Assembly (NCBI RefSeq): GCF_030553055.1 | Contig: NZ_CP130713.1 | Span: 6,138,001-6,202,000 of the forward strand | DNA length: 64,000 nucleotides | Direction of reading: 5' to 3' | Source: Streptomyces sp. XD-27 | Lineage (GTDB): Bacteria > Actinomycetota > Actinomycetes > Streptomycetales > Streptomycetaceae | In this document: piece by piece, positions 34,512 through 43,735 of the stretch | How positions within the stretch are numbered: the stretch's first letter is position 1 | Layout of the letters: each line of letters begins with the position of its first letter | Position numbers and translations under genes: made by a program | The notes under the pieces: model-generated | The model's input: the letters and a program-made list of their open reading frames with translations, nothing else | The model's database searches: none | Told to the model about the DNA's origin: nothing

Positions 34512-34934
34512 GTGAACGACGTACCCGAATCCGAGCCCGAGAATGAGCCGACGGGCGAGCCCGCGCCCGCTGCCGAGCCCTCGGCCGCCCGTGATGTGCT
34601 CGCGCTGCAGCGCCGGCTCGCCGCGTTCGCGGCGGCCCGCGACTGGCAGCCGTACCACACGCCGAAGAACCTGGCTGTGGCGCTGAGCGTCGAGGCGGCC
34701 GAGCTGGTGGAGATCTTCCAGTGGCTGACGCCTGAGGAATCGGCGCGGGTGATGGAGAACCCTGAGGCCGCTGCGCGTGTCGAGGACGAAGTGGCGGATG
34801 TGCTGGCGTATCTGCTCCAGTTCTGCGGGGCTTTGGGCATCGACGCGCTGGCGGCGCTGGACGCGAAGATCGACCGCAACGAGCAGCGCTTCCCTGTGAC
34901 CGACCCGACGATCTCCCATCGTCACTCTTTGTAG
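34512..34934 (+). CDS. MazG-like nucleotide pyrophosphohydrolase (dCTPase-type)
   Basis: A 140-residue all-alpha NTP pyrophosphohydrolase of the RS21-C6/DCTPP1 type: YHTPKNLAVALSVEAAELVEIFQWL and VEDEVADVLAYLLQF give the ExxE..ExxD Mg2+-binding residues. The N-terminal 25 residues are acidic and Pro/Glu-rich. It probably hydrolyses non-canonical or surplus dNTPs (house-cleaning). GTG 34512 lies right after the 26-bp repeats; each unit carries GGGGAGGG, which may serve as its ribosome-binding site. Confidence 0.88.
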   Translation: MNDVPESEPENEPTGEPAPAAEPSAARDVLALQRRLAAFAAARDWQPYHTPKNLAVALSVEAAELVEIFQWLTPEESARVMENPEAAARVEDEVADVLAYLLQFCGALGIDALAALDAKIDRNEQRFPVTDPTISHRHSL

Positions 34935-35065
34935 TGATCGAGTTATCCACAGCGCAACTTCTGTCTACAGATTCCTGAATTCCCCTAGCTTTTCGGGCTG
35001 TTGACCATCACTCTGGGTAGTGGATGGTTAACGGGCGCGGAAGTCCGTGGAGAGGGGTACGGGGC

Positions 35066-35539
35066 ATGGACGCGATGCGGCTGATCGGCGCCACCCGGCA
35101 TGCCCTGGCGCAGGCCGGGACGGTGCAGGACATCGTTGCCGAAGCGTGGCAGGCGCATGCGCTGGCGGAGGCGATCGGCGGCCATCTCACGGTGTACGGG
35201 CCGGTGCCCGCGCGAGCGGAGGCGCGCGGACTGGGCGAGGCGGGAAGCAGGGCGCGCGCCGCCCTGTACCACCCGGCCTTGCGCCACCCGGCGGTGCGCA
35301 GCGGATGCATACGGGCGGTGCAACTGTCCGAAGTGCAGGAGCTTCGGCGGACGTTGATCGCTCTGGCGGAGCTGCTGGGGGACGCGGGGATCGCCTTGGT
35401 GGGCGTTGCCTCGGGCACCGAGGAGGAGGCGCTGTACTGGAGTTGCGTCGAATCGATCGACGCCGCCGACGAGTGCCGGGACCGGGTGCGCGGAATCCTG
35501 CGCCACCTGGAGGTCCGGGAACGGGGTGGTGCGGCGTGA
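35066..35539 (+). CDS. DUF6099-like Streptomyces protein, function unknown
   Basis: A 157-residue Ala-rich helical protein beginning MDAMRLIGATRHALAQAGTVQDIVAEAWQAHALAEAIGGHL. It resembles a Streptomyces-specific family (DUF6099, from memory). A conserved-looking C-terminal segment EEEALYWSCVESIDAADECRDRVRGILRHL is predicted helical. No function is known. ATG 35066 follows GGAGAGGGG. It converges on a small minus-strand gene 5 bp away. Confidence 0.7.
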   Translation: MDAMRLIGATRHALAQAGTVQDIVAEAWQAHALAEAIGGHLTVYGPVPARAEARGLGEAGSRARAALYHPALRHPAVRSGCIRAVQLSEVQELRRTLIALAELLGDAGIALVGVASGTEEEALYWSCVESIDAADECRDRVRGILRHLEVRERGGAA

Positions 35540-35544
35540 GACGG

Positions 35545-35775
35545 TCAGAAGGCGTGCTGAGACACGTGGTCGGCACCGCGCTCGGCCTGGTCGTCTACAT
35601 CGTCGTCACCGGCGGCGGTGGCGGTGTCGGTGGCGCGCGCGGCGGACGACTGCAGATCGGCGTCGAGACGCGACAGATCCGCGGTGAGCGCCGCCATCAG
35701 TTCCTCCATCTGCTGGAGGAGGCCCTTGGGGCCGCCCTGCTCGGCGGACGGGTCGGTCGCGGCTTCCTGGTGCAT
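35545..35775 (-). CDS. Small acidic protein, function unknown
   Basis: A 76-residue protein with a helical segment GLLQQMEELMAALTADLSRLDADLQSSAARATD, likely a short coiled coil, and an acidic Asp-rich tail GDDDVDDQAERGAD. ATG 35775 is supported by GAGGAGGCCGCC directly upstream. Upstream in-frame codons are Pro/Arg-rich and look non-coding. No family recognised. Confidence 0.6.
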   Translation of the reverse strand: MHQEAATDPSAEQGGPKGLLQQMEELMAALTADLSRLDADLQSSAARATDTATAAGDDDVDDQAERGADHVSQHAF

Positions 35776-36017
35776 GGCGGCCTCCTCGGCCCCCGCCCTC
35801 CAGGCTGGGGAGGGCGGTGGTGCGGTCGCCGCCGGCGGCGGCCGCCGGCGCGCGGGCCGGGCGGTCCGGCTCCGCCCGACCAAACGATCACCTGTCGCGC
35901 CGGTCACTGGCCCGGCGGACCGATCCGTCACGGGGGAGCGGATTTCACCCGGGCGGGACGCCCCGGTTGGTCGAGGTGGAGCGTGGTTGACGTCCCAGGG
36001 GAGTGCAGGATGGGGGC
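35776..36017. other. GC-rich intergenic region
   Basis: A 242-bp divergent region between the small minus gene and the LLM oxidoreductase gene. A 9-bp hairpin (35793-35801 with 35809-35817) lies just upstream of the small gene's ribosome-binding site. I see no gene. Confidence 0.5.
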
Positions 36018-36941
36018 ATGGACCTGCGCATTTTCACCGAGCCTCAGCAAGGGGCCGACTACGAGACCCTGCTCACCGTCGCCAAGGCCACGGAGGACCT
36101 GGGCTTCGACGCCTTCTTCCGTTCCGACCACTATCTGCACATGGGAGGTGTCGACGGGCTGCCCGGCCCGACGGACGCCTGGATCACCCTCGCCGGACTG
36201 GCCCGTGAGACCCGGCGGATCCGGCTCGGCACGCTGATGACCGCCGGCACGTTCCGGCTGCCCGGTGTGCTCGCCATCCAGGTCGCCCAGGTCGACCGGA
36301 TGTCCGGCGGCCGGGTGGAGCTCGGCCTGGGCGCGGGCTGGTTCGAGGAGGAGCACAAGGCGTACGGCATCCCGTTCCCGAAGGAGAAGTTCGCCCGGCT
36401 GGAGGAGCAGCTGGCGATCGTCACCGGACTGTGGAGGACGCCGGTCGGCGAGACCTTCAGCTACGCCGGGGACTTCTACCAGCTGACCGACTCGCCCGCC
36501 CTGCCCAAGCCCGCCCAGCCCAAGGTGCCGGTGCTCGTCGGCGGTCTCGGTGCGACCCGCACCCCGCGGCTCGCCGCCGCCTACGCCGACGAGTTCAACA
36601 TCCCGTTCGCGTCCCTGGAGGACAGCGCGCGGCAGTTCGGCCGGGTGCGGGAGGCGGCCGAGGCCGCCGGGCGCAAGGGCGACGACCTGGTGTACTCCAA
36701 CGCCCTGGTGGCGTGCGTGGGCAAGGGCGACGCGGAGGTCGCGCGACGGGCCGCCGCGATCGGCCGGGAGGTGGCGGAGTTGAAGGCGAACGGCCTGGCG
36801 GGCTCGCCCGCCGAGGTCGTCGACAAGATCGGCCGCTACCGGGAGATCGGTTCGTCGCGGATCTACTTCCAGATTCTGGACCTCGACGATCTCGACCACC
36901 TGGAGCTGATCTCCTCCCAGGTGGGGTCCCAGCTGAGCTGA
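36018..36941 (+). CDS. LLM-class F420-dependent oxidoreductase
   Basis: A 307-residue luciferase-like TIM-barrel oxidoreductase. MDLRIFTEPQQGADYETLLTVAKATEDLGFDAFFRSDHYL is typical of F420-dependent members (TIGR03560-like), and VELGLGAGWFEEEHKAYGIPFP and PVLVGGLGATRTPRLAAAYADEFN follow. It probably uses cofactor F420 to reduce or oxidise a small molecule. ATG 36018 is chosen over an in-frame ATG at 36003 because homologues begin MDLRIFTEP. The methyltransferase gene follows after 30 bp. Confidence 0.88.
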   Translation: MDLRIFTEPQQGADYETLLTVAKATEDLGFDAFFRSDHYLHMGGVDGLPGPTDAWITLAGLARETRRIRLGTLMTAGTFRLPGVLAIQVAQVDRMSGGRVELGLGAGWFEEEHKAYGIPFPKEKFARLEEQLAIVTGLWRTPVGETFSYAGDFYQLTDSPALPKPAQPKVPVLVGGLGATRTPRLAAAYADEFNIPFASLEDSARQFGRVREAAEAAGRKGDDLVYSNALVACVGKGDAEVARRAAAIGREVAELKANGLAGSPAEVVDKIGRYREIGSSRIYFQILDLDDLDHLELISSQVGSQLS

Positions 36942-36971
36942 CCAGCCGCTGACCAGACAAGGAGCACCGCG

Positions 36972-38063
36972 ATGTCCGCCCGTGTACCCGCGTCGGCCCC
37001 TGCCACGCCGCTCGCCACCGCGCTCGCGCGCGGGCCGCTGATCCTCGACGGCGGCCTGTCCAACCAGTTGGAGGCGCAAGGGTGCGAACTGCTGGACGAG
37101 CTGTGGTCGGCCCGGCTCCTGGCCGACGAGCCGCGGCAGATCGAGGCGGCCCACGCGGCGTACGTGCGGGCGGGCGCGCAGGTGCTCATCACCTCCAGCT
37201 ATCAGGCCACGTACGAGGGGTTCGACCGCCGGGGCGTGCGGCGGCCGGAGGCGGACGCGCTGCTGCGGCGCAGTGTGGAGCTGGCGCGGCGGGCGGCGGC
37301 CGGCGCGGATCGGGAGATCTGGGTGGCCGCCTCCGTCGGGCCGTACGGGGCGATGCTCGCGGACGGCAGCGAGTACCGGGGGCGGTACGGCCTGAGCGTG
37401 GCCGAGCTGGAGCGGTTCCACCGGCCGAGGATCGAGACCCTGGCCGCGGCCGGCCCGGATGTGCTCGCCCTGGAGACCGTGCCGGACGTGGACGAGGCGC
37501 GAGCCCTGCTGCGGGCGGTCGAGGGGTGCGGGGTTCCGGTGTGGCTCTCGTACAGCATCGCGGGGGAGACCACCCGCGCCGGGCAGCCGCTCGCCGAGGC
37601 CTTCGACCTCGCCGCCGAGGCCGACCAGGTCATCGCGGTGGGCGTGAACTGCTGTGAGCCGCACGACGCGGACCGCGCGGTGGAGGTCGCGGCTCGGACC
37701 ACCGGCAAGCCGGTGGTGGTCTATCCGAACAGCGGGGAGGTGTGGGATGCGCGGACGCGGAGCTGGCGGGGGCGGTCGACGTTCGGCCCGGACCGGGTCG
37801 CGGCGTGGCAGGAAGCCGGTGCGCGGCTCATCGGCGGCTGCTGCCGGGTGGGGCCGGACCGCATCGCCGAACTGGCCGCCGTCATCGGACGGAACGGCAT
37901 CAGTGACACCGGCACAGGCGGCACCGGGGGTGGCGGCACGGGCCCCCGTGGCACGAGCGCCGGTGGCACGAGCGGTACGAGTTGTAGGAGCGGCACCGGA
38001 ACCGGCACCGGCGGTGCGGGGACCGGCGGGGGCGTCGAGGGCGAAGGGGGTGAAAACCGGTAG
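36972..38063 (+). CDS. mmuM: Homocysteine S-methyltransferase with Gly/Thr-rich tail
   Basis: A 363-residue MmuM-type enzyme that methylates homocysteine to methionine with S-methylmethionine or SAM as donor. Motifs are LILDGGLSNQLEAQGCELLDELWSA, LITSSYQATYEGF, the first zinc Cys in GVNCCEP and the Cys pair in GGCCRVGP (about residues 295-300). The enzyme should end near residue 307. The following 55 residues are a low-complexity Gly/Thr/Ser tail (GTGGTGGGGTGPRGTSAGG..), absent from the family and GC-skewed. Start codon follows AAGGAGCACCGCG. Confidence 0.88.
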   Translation: MSARVPASAPATPLATALARGPLILDGGLSNQLEAQGCELLDELWSARLLADEPRQIEAAHAAYVRAGAQVLITSSYQATYEGFDRRGVRRPEADALLRRSVELARRAAAGADREIWVAASVGPYGAMLADGSEYRGRYGLSVAELERFHRPRIETLAAAGPDVLALETVPDVDEARALLRAVEGCGVPVWLSYSIAGETTRAGQPLAEAFDLAAEADQVIAVGVNCCEPHDADRAVEVAARTTGKPVVVYPNSGEVWDARTRSWRGRSTFGPDRVAAWQEAGARLIGGCCRVGPDRIAELAAVIGRNGISDTGTGGTGGGGTGPRGTSAGGTSGTSCRSGTGTGTGGAGTGGGVEGEGGENR

Positions 38064-38097
38064 GAGGCGGCGGTGCGGAGCGGCGATACTCGACCGT

Positions 38098-39618
38098 GTG
38101 TTCCTGACGATAACCACCACCGGCACCGCCGAACGCCCAGCCACCGACCTCGGGTTCCTGCTGCACAAGCATCCCGACAAGACCCAGCGCTTCTCCACCT
38201 CGCACGGCGTGGCGCACGTCTTCTACCCCGAGGCGACCGCCGAGCGCTGCACCGCGGCGCTGCTGCTGGAGATCGACGCGGTGGCGCTGGTGCGGCGGAA
38301 CCGCGGCAAGGGCGCCGCCCCGGGCGGGGCGCCGCACCTGGCCCTCGCCCAGTACGTCAACGACCGGCCGTACGCCGCCTCGTCGCTCTTGGCCGTGGCC
38401 CTGAGCACGGTCTTCTCCAGCGCGCTCAAGGGCCAGTGCAAGGCGCGGCCCGAACTGCCAGAGCAGGCGCTGCCGCTGCGCGTGGACGTGCCCGCCCTCC
38501 CCGCGCGCGGCGGCACGGGGCTGGTGGCCCGGCTCTTCGAGCCTCTCGGCTGGACGGTCACGGCCGAGACCGTGCCACTGGACGAGAGGTTCCCGGAGTG
38601 GGGCGACTCGCGCTACGTGCGGCTGTCGCTGGAGGGCGAGCTGCGGCTGGCCGACGCGCTGCGCCATCTGTACGTTCTGCTGCCGGTGCTGGACGACGCG
38701 AAGCACTACTGGGTCGCGCCCGACGAGGTGGACAAGCTGCTGCGCTCCGGGGAGGGATGGCTGGAGACCCACCCGGAACAGCTGCTCATCACCAATCGCT
38801 TCCTGGCGCGGCGCCGGTCCCTGACCCGGGATGCGCTGGATCGGCTGGAGCTGGCGCGGCTGGCCGAGGCCGACGACACCGAGGCGGAGGAGCTGGACAA
38901 CGCGGTCGACGAGACCTCGGACACCGAGGACAAACCGATCCCGCTGGCGGTCCAGCGGCGGGAGGCGATCCTGGACGTGCTGCGCGGCGCCGGTGCGTCG
39001 CGTGTGCTCGACCTCGGCTGCGGGCAGGGGCAGTTGGTCGGCTCGCTCCTCAAGGAGCCCCGGTTCACCGACATCGTCGGCGTCGACGTGTCGATGCGGG
39101 CCCTGCAGTTCGCCGCCCGGCGGCTGCGCCTGGACCGCATGCCCGAGCGGCAGGCGGCGCGCGTGAAACTGCTCCAGGGCTCGCTGGCGTACACCGACAG
39201 CAGGCTCAAGGGGTACGACGCTGCCGTGCTCAGCGAGGTCGTCGAGCATGTCGACCCGCCGCGGCTGCCCGCCCTGGAGTACGCGGTGTTCGGTGCGGCC
39301 CGGCCCGCGACCGTCGTCGTGACGACACCCAACGTCGAGTACAACGTGCGCTGGGAGAGCCTTCCGGCCGGACACGTGCGGCACGCGGACCACCGCTTCG
39401 AGTGGACGCGGGAGGAGTTCCGCGCCTGGGCGCACGCCGTGGCGGAACGGCACGGTTACGCCGTCGAGTTCCGGCCCGTGGGCCCCGACGACCCGGAGGT
39501 GGGGCCGCCGACCCAGATGGCGGTCTTCCACAACGCCGGAAACACCCCTGACACCACGACCGACTCCACGACCGAGTCCATCACCGAGTCCACGACCGAG
39601 AAGGAGGCCGCGGCATGA
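38098..39618 (+). CDS. hen1: 3'-terminal RNA ribose 2'-O-methyltransferase Hen1
   Basis: A 506-residue bacterial Hen1. The N-terminal domain ([26 protein letters not shown]..) is specific to bacterial Hen1. The C-terminal methyltransferase domain has [15 protein letters not shown] for SAM and [12 protein letters not shown] with the metal-binding Glu/His residues. It 2'-O-methylates the 3' end at a break in RNA before Pnkp religates it. GTG 38098 is the start matching relatives, though its ribosome-binding site is weak. A tail of about 20 residues of Thr/Glu/Ser repeats precedes the stop, which overlaps the pnkp ATG. Confidence 0.92.
   Translation: MFLTITTTGTAERPATDLGFLLHKHPDKTQRFSTSHGVAHVFYPEATAERCTAALLLEIDAVALVRRNRGKGAAPGGAPHLALAQYVNDRPYAASSLLAVALSTVFSSALKGQCKARPELPEQALPLRVDVPALPARGGTGLVARLFEPLGWTVTAETVPLDERFPEWGDSRYVRLSLEGELRLADALRHLYVLLPVLDDAKHYWVAPDEVDKLLRSGEGWLETHPEQLLITNRFLARRRSLTRDALDRLELARLAEADDTEAEELDNAVDETSDTEDKPIPLAVQRREAILDVLRGAGASRVLDLGCGQGQLVGSLLKEPRFTDIVGVDVSMRALQFAARRLRLDRMPERQAARVKLLQGSLAYTDSRLKGYDAAVLSEVVEHVDPPRLPALEYAVFGAARPATVVVTTPNVEYNVRWESLPAGHVRHADHRFEWTREEFRAWAHAVAERHGYAVEFRPVGPDDPEVGPPTQMAVFHNAGNTPDTTTDSTTESITESTTEKEAAA
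39556..39600. repeat. 12-bp in-frame repeat in the hen1 tail
   Basis: ACGACCGASTCC-type 12-mers at 39556, 39568, 39580 and 39592 (last partial) encode T-T-D-S / T-T-E-S / I-T-E-S / T-T-E. Confidence 0.85.
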
Positions 39619-42164
39619 CCACCGACAAGCGCACCCTGGCCGTGACCGACCTGTCCCTCGTGGTCCTGATCGGCTCCACCGGCTCCGGCAAGTCGACCTT
39701 CGCACGCAGGCACTTCAAGCCCACCGAGGTGATCTCCTCGGACTTCTGCCGCGGCCTCGTCGCCGACGACGAGAACGACCAGACCGCGAGCCGGGACGCC
39801 TTCGACGTCCTGCACTACATCGCCGGAAAGCGGCTCGCCGCCGGCCGGCTCACCGTGGTCGACGCGACCAACGTGCAGCCCGCGGCCCGCAAGCAGCTCG
39901 TCCAGCTCGCCCGGGAGCACGACGTCCTGCCCATCGCCGTGGTCCTCGACGTGCCCGAGGCGGTCTGCGCGGAACGCAACGCCGCCCGCGCCGACCGGGC
40001 GGACCTGCCGCGCCACGTGATCCAGCGCCACCAGCGCGAACTGCGCCGCTCGCTGCGCCACCTGGAGCGCGAGGGATTCCGCAAGGTCCACGTCCTGCGC
40101 GGTGTCGCGGAGGTCGAGGCCGCCGAGATCGTCCGGGAGCGCCGCTTCAACGACCTGCGGCACCTGACCGGGCCGTTCGACATCATCGGCGACATCCACG
40201 GCTGCCGCGCCGAGCTGGAGACCCTGCTCGGCAAGCTCGGCTACGTCGACGGGGTCCACCCCGAAGGCCGTACCGCCGTGTTCGTCGGCGACCTCGTGGA
40301 CCGCGGCCCGGACAGCCCCGGCGTCCTGCGCCTGGTCATGGGCATGGTGGCCGCGGGCAACGCGCTGTGCGTGCCGGGCAACCACGAGAACAAGCTCGGC
40401 CGCTGGCTCAAAGGCAGAAACGTCCGGCACACGCACGGACTCGCCGAGACCATCGAGCAGTTGGAGCGGGAGGACGACGCCTTCAAGGAGCAGGTGCGCG
40501 AGTTCGTCGACGGGCTCGTCAGCCACTACGTCCTGGACGAGGGCAAGCTGGTGGTCTGCCACGCCGGGCTGCCCGAGAAGTACCACGGCCGCACCTCGGG
40601 CCGGGTGCGCTCGCACGCCCTGTACGGGGACACGACCGGCGAGACCGACGAGTTCGGGCTGCCCGTGCGCTACCCGTGGGCCGAGGACTACCGGGGCCGC
40701 GCCGCCGTCGTCTACGGCCACACCCCGACCCCGAAGGCGTCCTGGCTCAACAACACCATCTGCCTGGACACCGGCTGCGTCTTCGGCGGCACCCTGACCG
40801 CGCTGCGCTGGCCGGAGCGCGAGCTGGTGGACGTGCCCGCCGAGCAGGTCTGGTACGAGCCGGTCCGACCGCTCACCCCGGAGGCACCCGGCGGCGCCGA
40901 CGGGCGCCCGCTGGACCTCGCCGACGTCACCGGGCGGCGGGTCGTGGAGACCCGGCACCTGGGCCGGGTCGCGGTGAAGGAGGAGAACGCCGCCGCCGCG
41001 CTGGAGGTGATGAGCCGCTTCGCGATCGACCCGCGGCTGCTGGCCTACCTCCCGCCGACGATGGCGCCCTGCGCGACGTCGAAGGAGGACGGCTACCTGG
41101 AGCACCCGGCCGAGGCGTTCGCCGCCTACCGGGCGGACGGAGTGCGCCAGGTGGTGTGCGAGGAGAAGCACATGGGCTCGCGGGCGGTGGCCCTGGTCTG
41201 CCGCGACGCGCAGGCCGCGCGCGAGCGCTTCGGCACCGCGGGGGACGCCACCGGCGCGCTGTACACCCGTACCGGGCGCCCGTTCTTCGACGACCCGTCC
41301 GTCACGGAGCAGGTGCTGGCTCCCCTCCGGGAGGCCGTCACGAGCACCGGCCTGTGGGACGAGCTGGGTACGGACTGGCTGCTGGTCGACGCCGAGCTCC
41401 TGCCGTGGTCCCTCAAGGCATCCGGCCTGCTGCGCGCGCAGTACGCGGCGGTGGGCGCCGCCGCCGGTGCCGCCTTCCCCGGCGCGCTGGCCGCTCTCGA
41501 AGCGGCGGCGGCCCGCGGCGTCGAGGGCGTCGGCGGCGCGGACGGGCTGCTGGGCAGGCAGCGCGACCGGGCCGCGCACGCCGCGGCCTTCACCGAGGCG
41601 TACCGCCGCTACTGCTGGCCGGTCGACGGGCTGGACGGCGTGCGGTTCGCCCCCTTCCAGCTGCTCGCCGCCCAGGGGCGCAACCTGGCCACCGTGCCGC
41701 ACGACCGGCAACTGGCCTGGCTCGACCGGCTGGTGGAGCACGACACCAGCGGACTGCTGCGCCGCACCGGACGGCTCTCCGTGGACACCGAGGACGAGGC
41801 GTCCGTCGCGGAGGGCGTGCGCTGGTGGCTGGAGCTGACCGAGGCGGGCGGCGAGGGCATGGTGGTCAAGCCGCTCCAGGCGTTCATACGCAAGGAGAAC
41901 GGGCGGCTCGTCCAGCCGGGCATCAAGTGCCGGGGCCGGGAGTACCTGCGGATCATCTACGGCCCGGAGTACACCCGCCCGGACAACCTGGCGCGGCTGC
42001 GGGAGCGGCACCTCGGCCACAAGCGCTCACTGGCGCTGCGCGAGTACGCGCTGGGCCTGGAGGCGCTCGACCGGCTGGCGGAGGGGGAGCCGCTCTGGCG
42101 GGTCCACGAGGCGGTCTTCGCGGTGCTCGCCCTGGAGTCCGAGCCGGTGGACCCGAGGCTGTAG
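39615..42164 (+). CDS. pnkp: Polynucleotide kinase-phosphatase-ligase Pnkp
   Basis: An 849-residue RNA repair enzyme with three modules: an N-terminal 5' kinase with Walker A GSTGSGKS (residues 20-27), a central metallophosphatase with [25 protein letters not shown] and GNHENKL (about 195-260), and a C-terminal adenylyltransferase with nucleotidyl Lys518 in [10 protein letters not shown]. With Hen1 it repairs tRNA-like RNAs cut by ribotoxins. It overlaps hen1 by 4 nt. Length is typical (bacterial Pnkp about 850-870). Confidence 0.94.
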   Translation: MTTDKRTLAVTDLSLVVLIGSTGSGKSTFARRHFKPTEVISSDFCRGLVADDENDQTASRDAFDVLHYIAGKRLAAGRLTVVDATNVQPAARKQLVQLAREHDVLPIAVVLDVPEAVCAERNAARADRADLPRHVIQRHQRELRRSLRHLEREGFRKVHVLRGVAEVEAAEIVRERRFNDLRHLTGPFDIIGDIHGCRAELETLLGKLGYVDGVHPEGRTAVFVGDLVDRGPDSPGVLRLVMGMVAAGNALCVPGNHENKLGRWLKGRNVRHTHGLAETIEQLEREDDAFKEQVREFVDGLVSHYVLDEGKLVVCHAGLPEKYHGRTSGRVRSHALYGDTTGETDEFGLPVRYPWAEDYRGRAAVVYGHTPTPKASWLNNTICLDTGCVFGGTLTALRWPERELVDVPAEQVWYEPVRPLTPEAPGGADGRPLDLADVTGRRVVETRHLGRVAVKEENAAAALEVMSRFAIDPRLLAYLPPTMAPCATSKEDGYLEHPAEAFAAYRADGVRQVVCEEKHMGSRAVALVCRDAQAARERFGTAGDATGALYTRTGRPFFDDPSVTEQVLAPLREAVTSTGLWDELGTDWLLVDAELLPWSLKASGLLRAQYAAVGAAAGAAFPGALAALEAAAARGVEGVGGADGLLGRQRDRAAHAAAFTEAYRRYCWPVDGLDGVRFAPFQLLAAQGRNLATVPHDRQLAWLDRLVEHDTSGLLRRTGRLSVDTEDEASVAEGVRWWLELTEAGGEGMVVKPLQAFIRKENGRLVQPGIKCRGREYLRIIYGPEYTRPDNLARLRERHLGHKRSLALREYALGLEALDRLAEGEPLWRVHEAVFAVLALESEPVDPRL

Positions 42165-42172
42165 CCGACCGC

Positions 42173-42203
42173 GCCGGGCCGGGGCGTCCTGCCCCAGCCC
42201 GGC
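42173..42203 (+). terminator. Likely terminator after pnkp
   Basis: A 13-bp GC-rich stem (42173-42185 with 42191-42203) has one A mismatch and a 5-nt loop, 8 bp after the pnkp stop. Confidence 0.6.
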
Positions 42204-42261
42204 CCGCCCCCGGCTTGCCCCCTGGCCCGCCGGTCCCGTCGCCAGTACATCCGGCCGCTTT

Positions 42262-42319
42262 GGTCCGCCCTGGCTCGCCCGGTCCGCCCTGGCCCACCTG
42301 GTCTGCCCCGGTCCGTCCC
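42262..42319. repeat. 19-bp tandem repeat, three units
   Basis: GGTCCGCCCTGG plus a variable 7 bp is present at 42262-42280 and 42281-42299, with a diverged copy at 42300-42319. It lies in the pnkp-arcA gap, 80-140 bp before the arginine deiminase start. Confidence 0.75.
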
Positions 42320-42397
42320 GCTCGCCTGGCGAGCCGAACGCGTCACGCTGAGAGCGGCGGCGTTCCTTCCGGGCCCCGGGCGGCCAAGATGGGTCGT

Positions 42398-43636
42398 ATG
42401 GGATTTCATGTCGACTCCGAGGCCGGGCGGCTGCGCCGCGTGATACTGCACCGCCCCGACCTGGAGCTCAAGCGGCTCACGCCGACCAATAAGGAAGCGC
42501 TGCTCTTCGATGACGTGCTCTGGGTGCGGCGCGCCCGGCAGGAGCACGACGGTTTCGCGGACGTCCTCCGCGATCGCGGGGTCGAGGTGCATCTCTTCGG
42601 CGACCTGCTGACCGAGAGCCTGGCCGTGCCGGAGGCCCGCGCCCTGGTCCTGGACCGGGTCTTCGACGAGAAGGAGTACGGTCCGCTCGCCACCGATCAC
42701 CTGCGCGCCGCCTTCGACGAACTGCGGGACACGGAACTGGCCGAGGCGCTCGTCGGCGGCATGACCAAGCGGGAGTTCCTGGAACGGCACCCCGAGCCGA
42801 TCTCCGTACGCTTCCACGCCATGGATCCGGACGACTTCCTCGTCAATCCGCTGCCCAACCACCTCTTCACGCGCGACGCGTCGGCCTGGGTGTACGACGG
42901 CGTCTGCATCAACGCGATGCGCTGGCCGGCCCGTTGGCACGAGACGGTGCACTACGAGGCCGTGTACCGGCACCACCCGCTGTTCGCCGCGCAGTACGCC
43001 TCCGGCGGCTTCCACGTCTGGTCCGAGGGCCAGGCGGCGTACCCGTCGACCATAGAAGGCGGCGACGTGCTGGTGCTCGGCAACGGCGCGGTGCTGATCG
43101 GGATGAGCGAGCGCACCACCCCGCAGGCGGTGGAGATGCTGGCGCGCGGACTGTTCGCGGCCGGCTCCGCGCGCACGATCGTGGCGCTGGACATGCCCAA
43201 GCGGCGGGCGTTCATGCATCTGGACACGGTCATGACGATGGTGGACGGGGACACGTTCACCCAGTACGCGGGGCTGGGGATGCTCCGCTCGTACACCATC
43301 GAGCCGGGCGCCGAGGAGCAGGAGCTCAAGGTCACCGACCATCCGCCGGAGCACATGCACCGGGCCATCGCGGCGGCCCTCGGCCTGGACGGCATCCGGG
43401 TCCTGACCGCGACCCAGGACGTCCACGCGGCCGAGCGCGAGCAATGGGACGACGGCTGCAACGTGCTCGCGGTCGAGCCGGGCGTCGTCGTCGCGTACGA
43501 GCGGAACGCCACCACCAACACCCATCTGCGCAAGTGCGGCATCGAGGTGATCACGATCCCGGGCAGCGAGCTGGGCCGCGGCAGGGGCGGGCCGCGCTGC
43601 ATGAGCTGTCCCGTCGAGCGGGACCCGGTCCACTAA
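42398..43636 (+). CDS. arcA: Arginine deiminase
   Basis: A 412-residue arginine deiminase that converts arginine to citrulline and ammonia. Guanidino-group-modifying fold motifs are [19 protein letters not shown]-containing [19 protein letters not shown] and the catalytic Cys401 in RCMSCP. ATG 42398 gives the family start [20 protein letters not shown]; an ATG three codons earlier is possible. It is followed by ornithine carbamoyltransferase, so the pair gives the first two steps of the ADI route; no carbamate kinase or antiporter gene is adjacent. Confidence 0.93.
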   Translation: MGFHVDSEAGRLRRVILHRPDLELKRLTPTNKEALLFDDVLWVRRARQEHDGFADVLRDRGVEVHLFGDLLTESLAVPEARALVLDRVFDEKEYGPLATDHLRAAFDELRDTELAEALVGGMTKREFLERHPEPISVRFHAMDPDDFLVNPLPNHLFTRDASAWVYDGVCINAMRWPARWHETVHYEAVYRHHPLFAAQYASGGFHVWSEGQAAYPSTIEGGDVLVLGNGAVLIGMSERTTPQAVEMLARGLFAAGSARTIVALDMPKRRAFMHLDTVMTMVDGDTFTQYAGLGMLRSYTIEPGAEEQELKVTDHPPEHMHRAIAAALGLDGIRVLTATQDVHAAEREQWDDGCNVLAVEPGVVVAYERNATTNTHLRKCGIEVITIPGSELGRGRGGPRCMSCPVERDPVH

Positions 43637-43666
43637 CCCCCTCTCGCGGGTCCACCACACCCTCTC

Positions 43667-43694
43667 GATATATATGCAGAGCATCGTATACACT
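43667..43694. promoter_or_regulatory. AT-rich dyad between arcA and argF
   Basis: An unusually AT-rich patch (CGATATATATGC..GCATCGTATACAC) with dyad ATGC-AGA-GCAT at 43674-43684 lies 50-70 bp before the carbamoyltransferase start. ArgR-type boxes are AT-rich with GCAT-like halves, so ArgR is one candidate; the match is weak. Confidence 0.4.
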
Positions 43695-43735
43695 TCCATG
43701 GTCCCGTAGATTCGCTGTGCCCTAGGAGCCACGCC

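Noticed and set aside
40367..43636. A 1,089-codon open frame running through pnkp into arcA
   Set aside because: The first two thirds are a frame-shifted shadow of pnkp. Only the arginine deiminase from 42398 is real.
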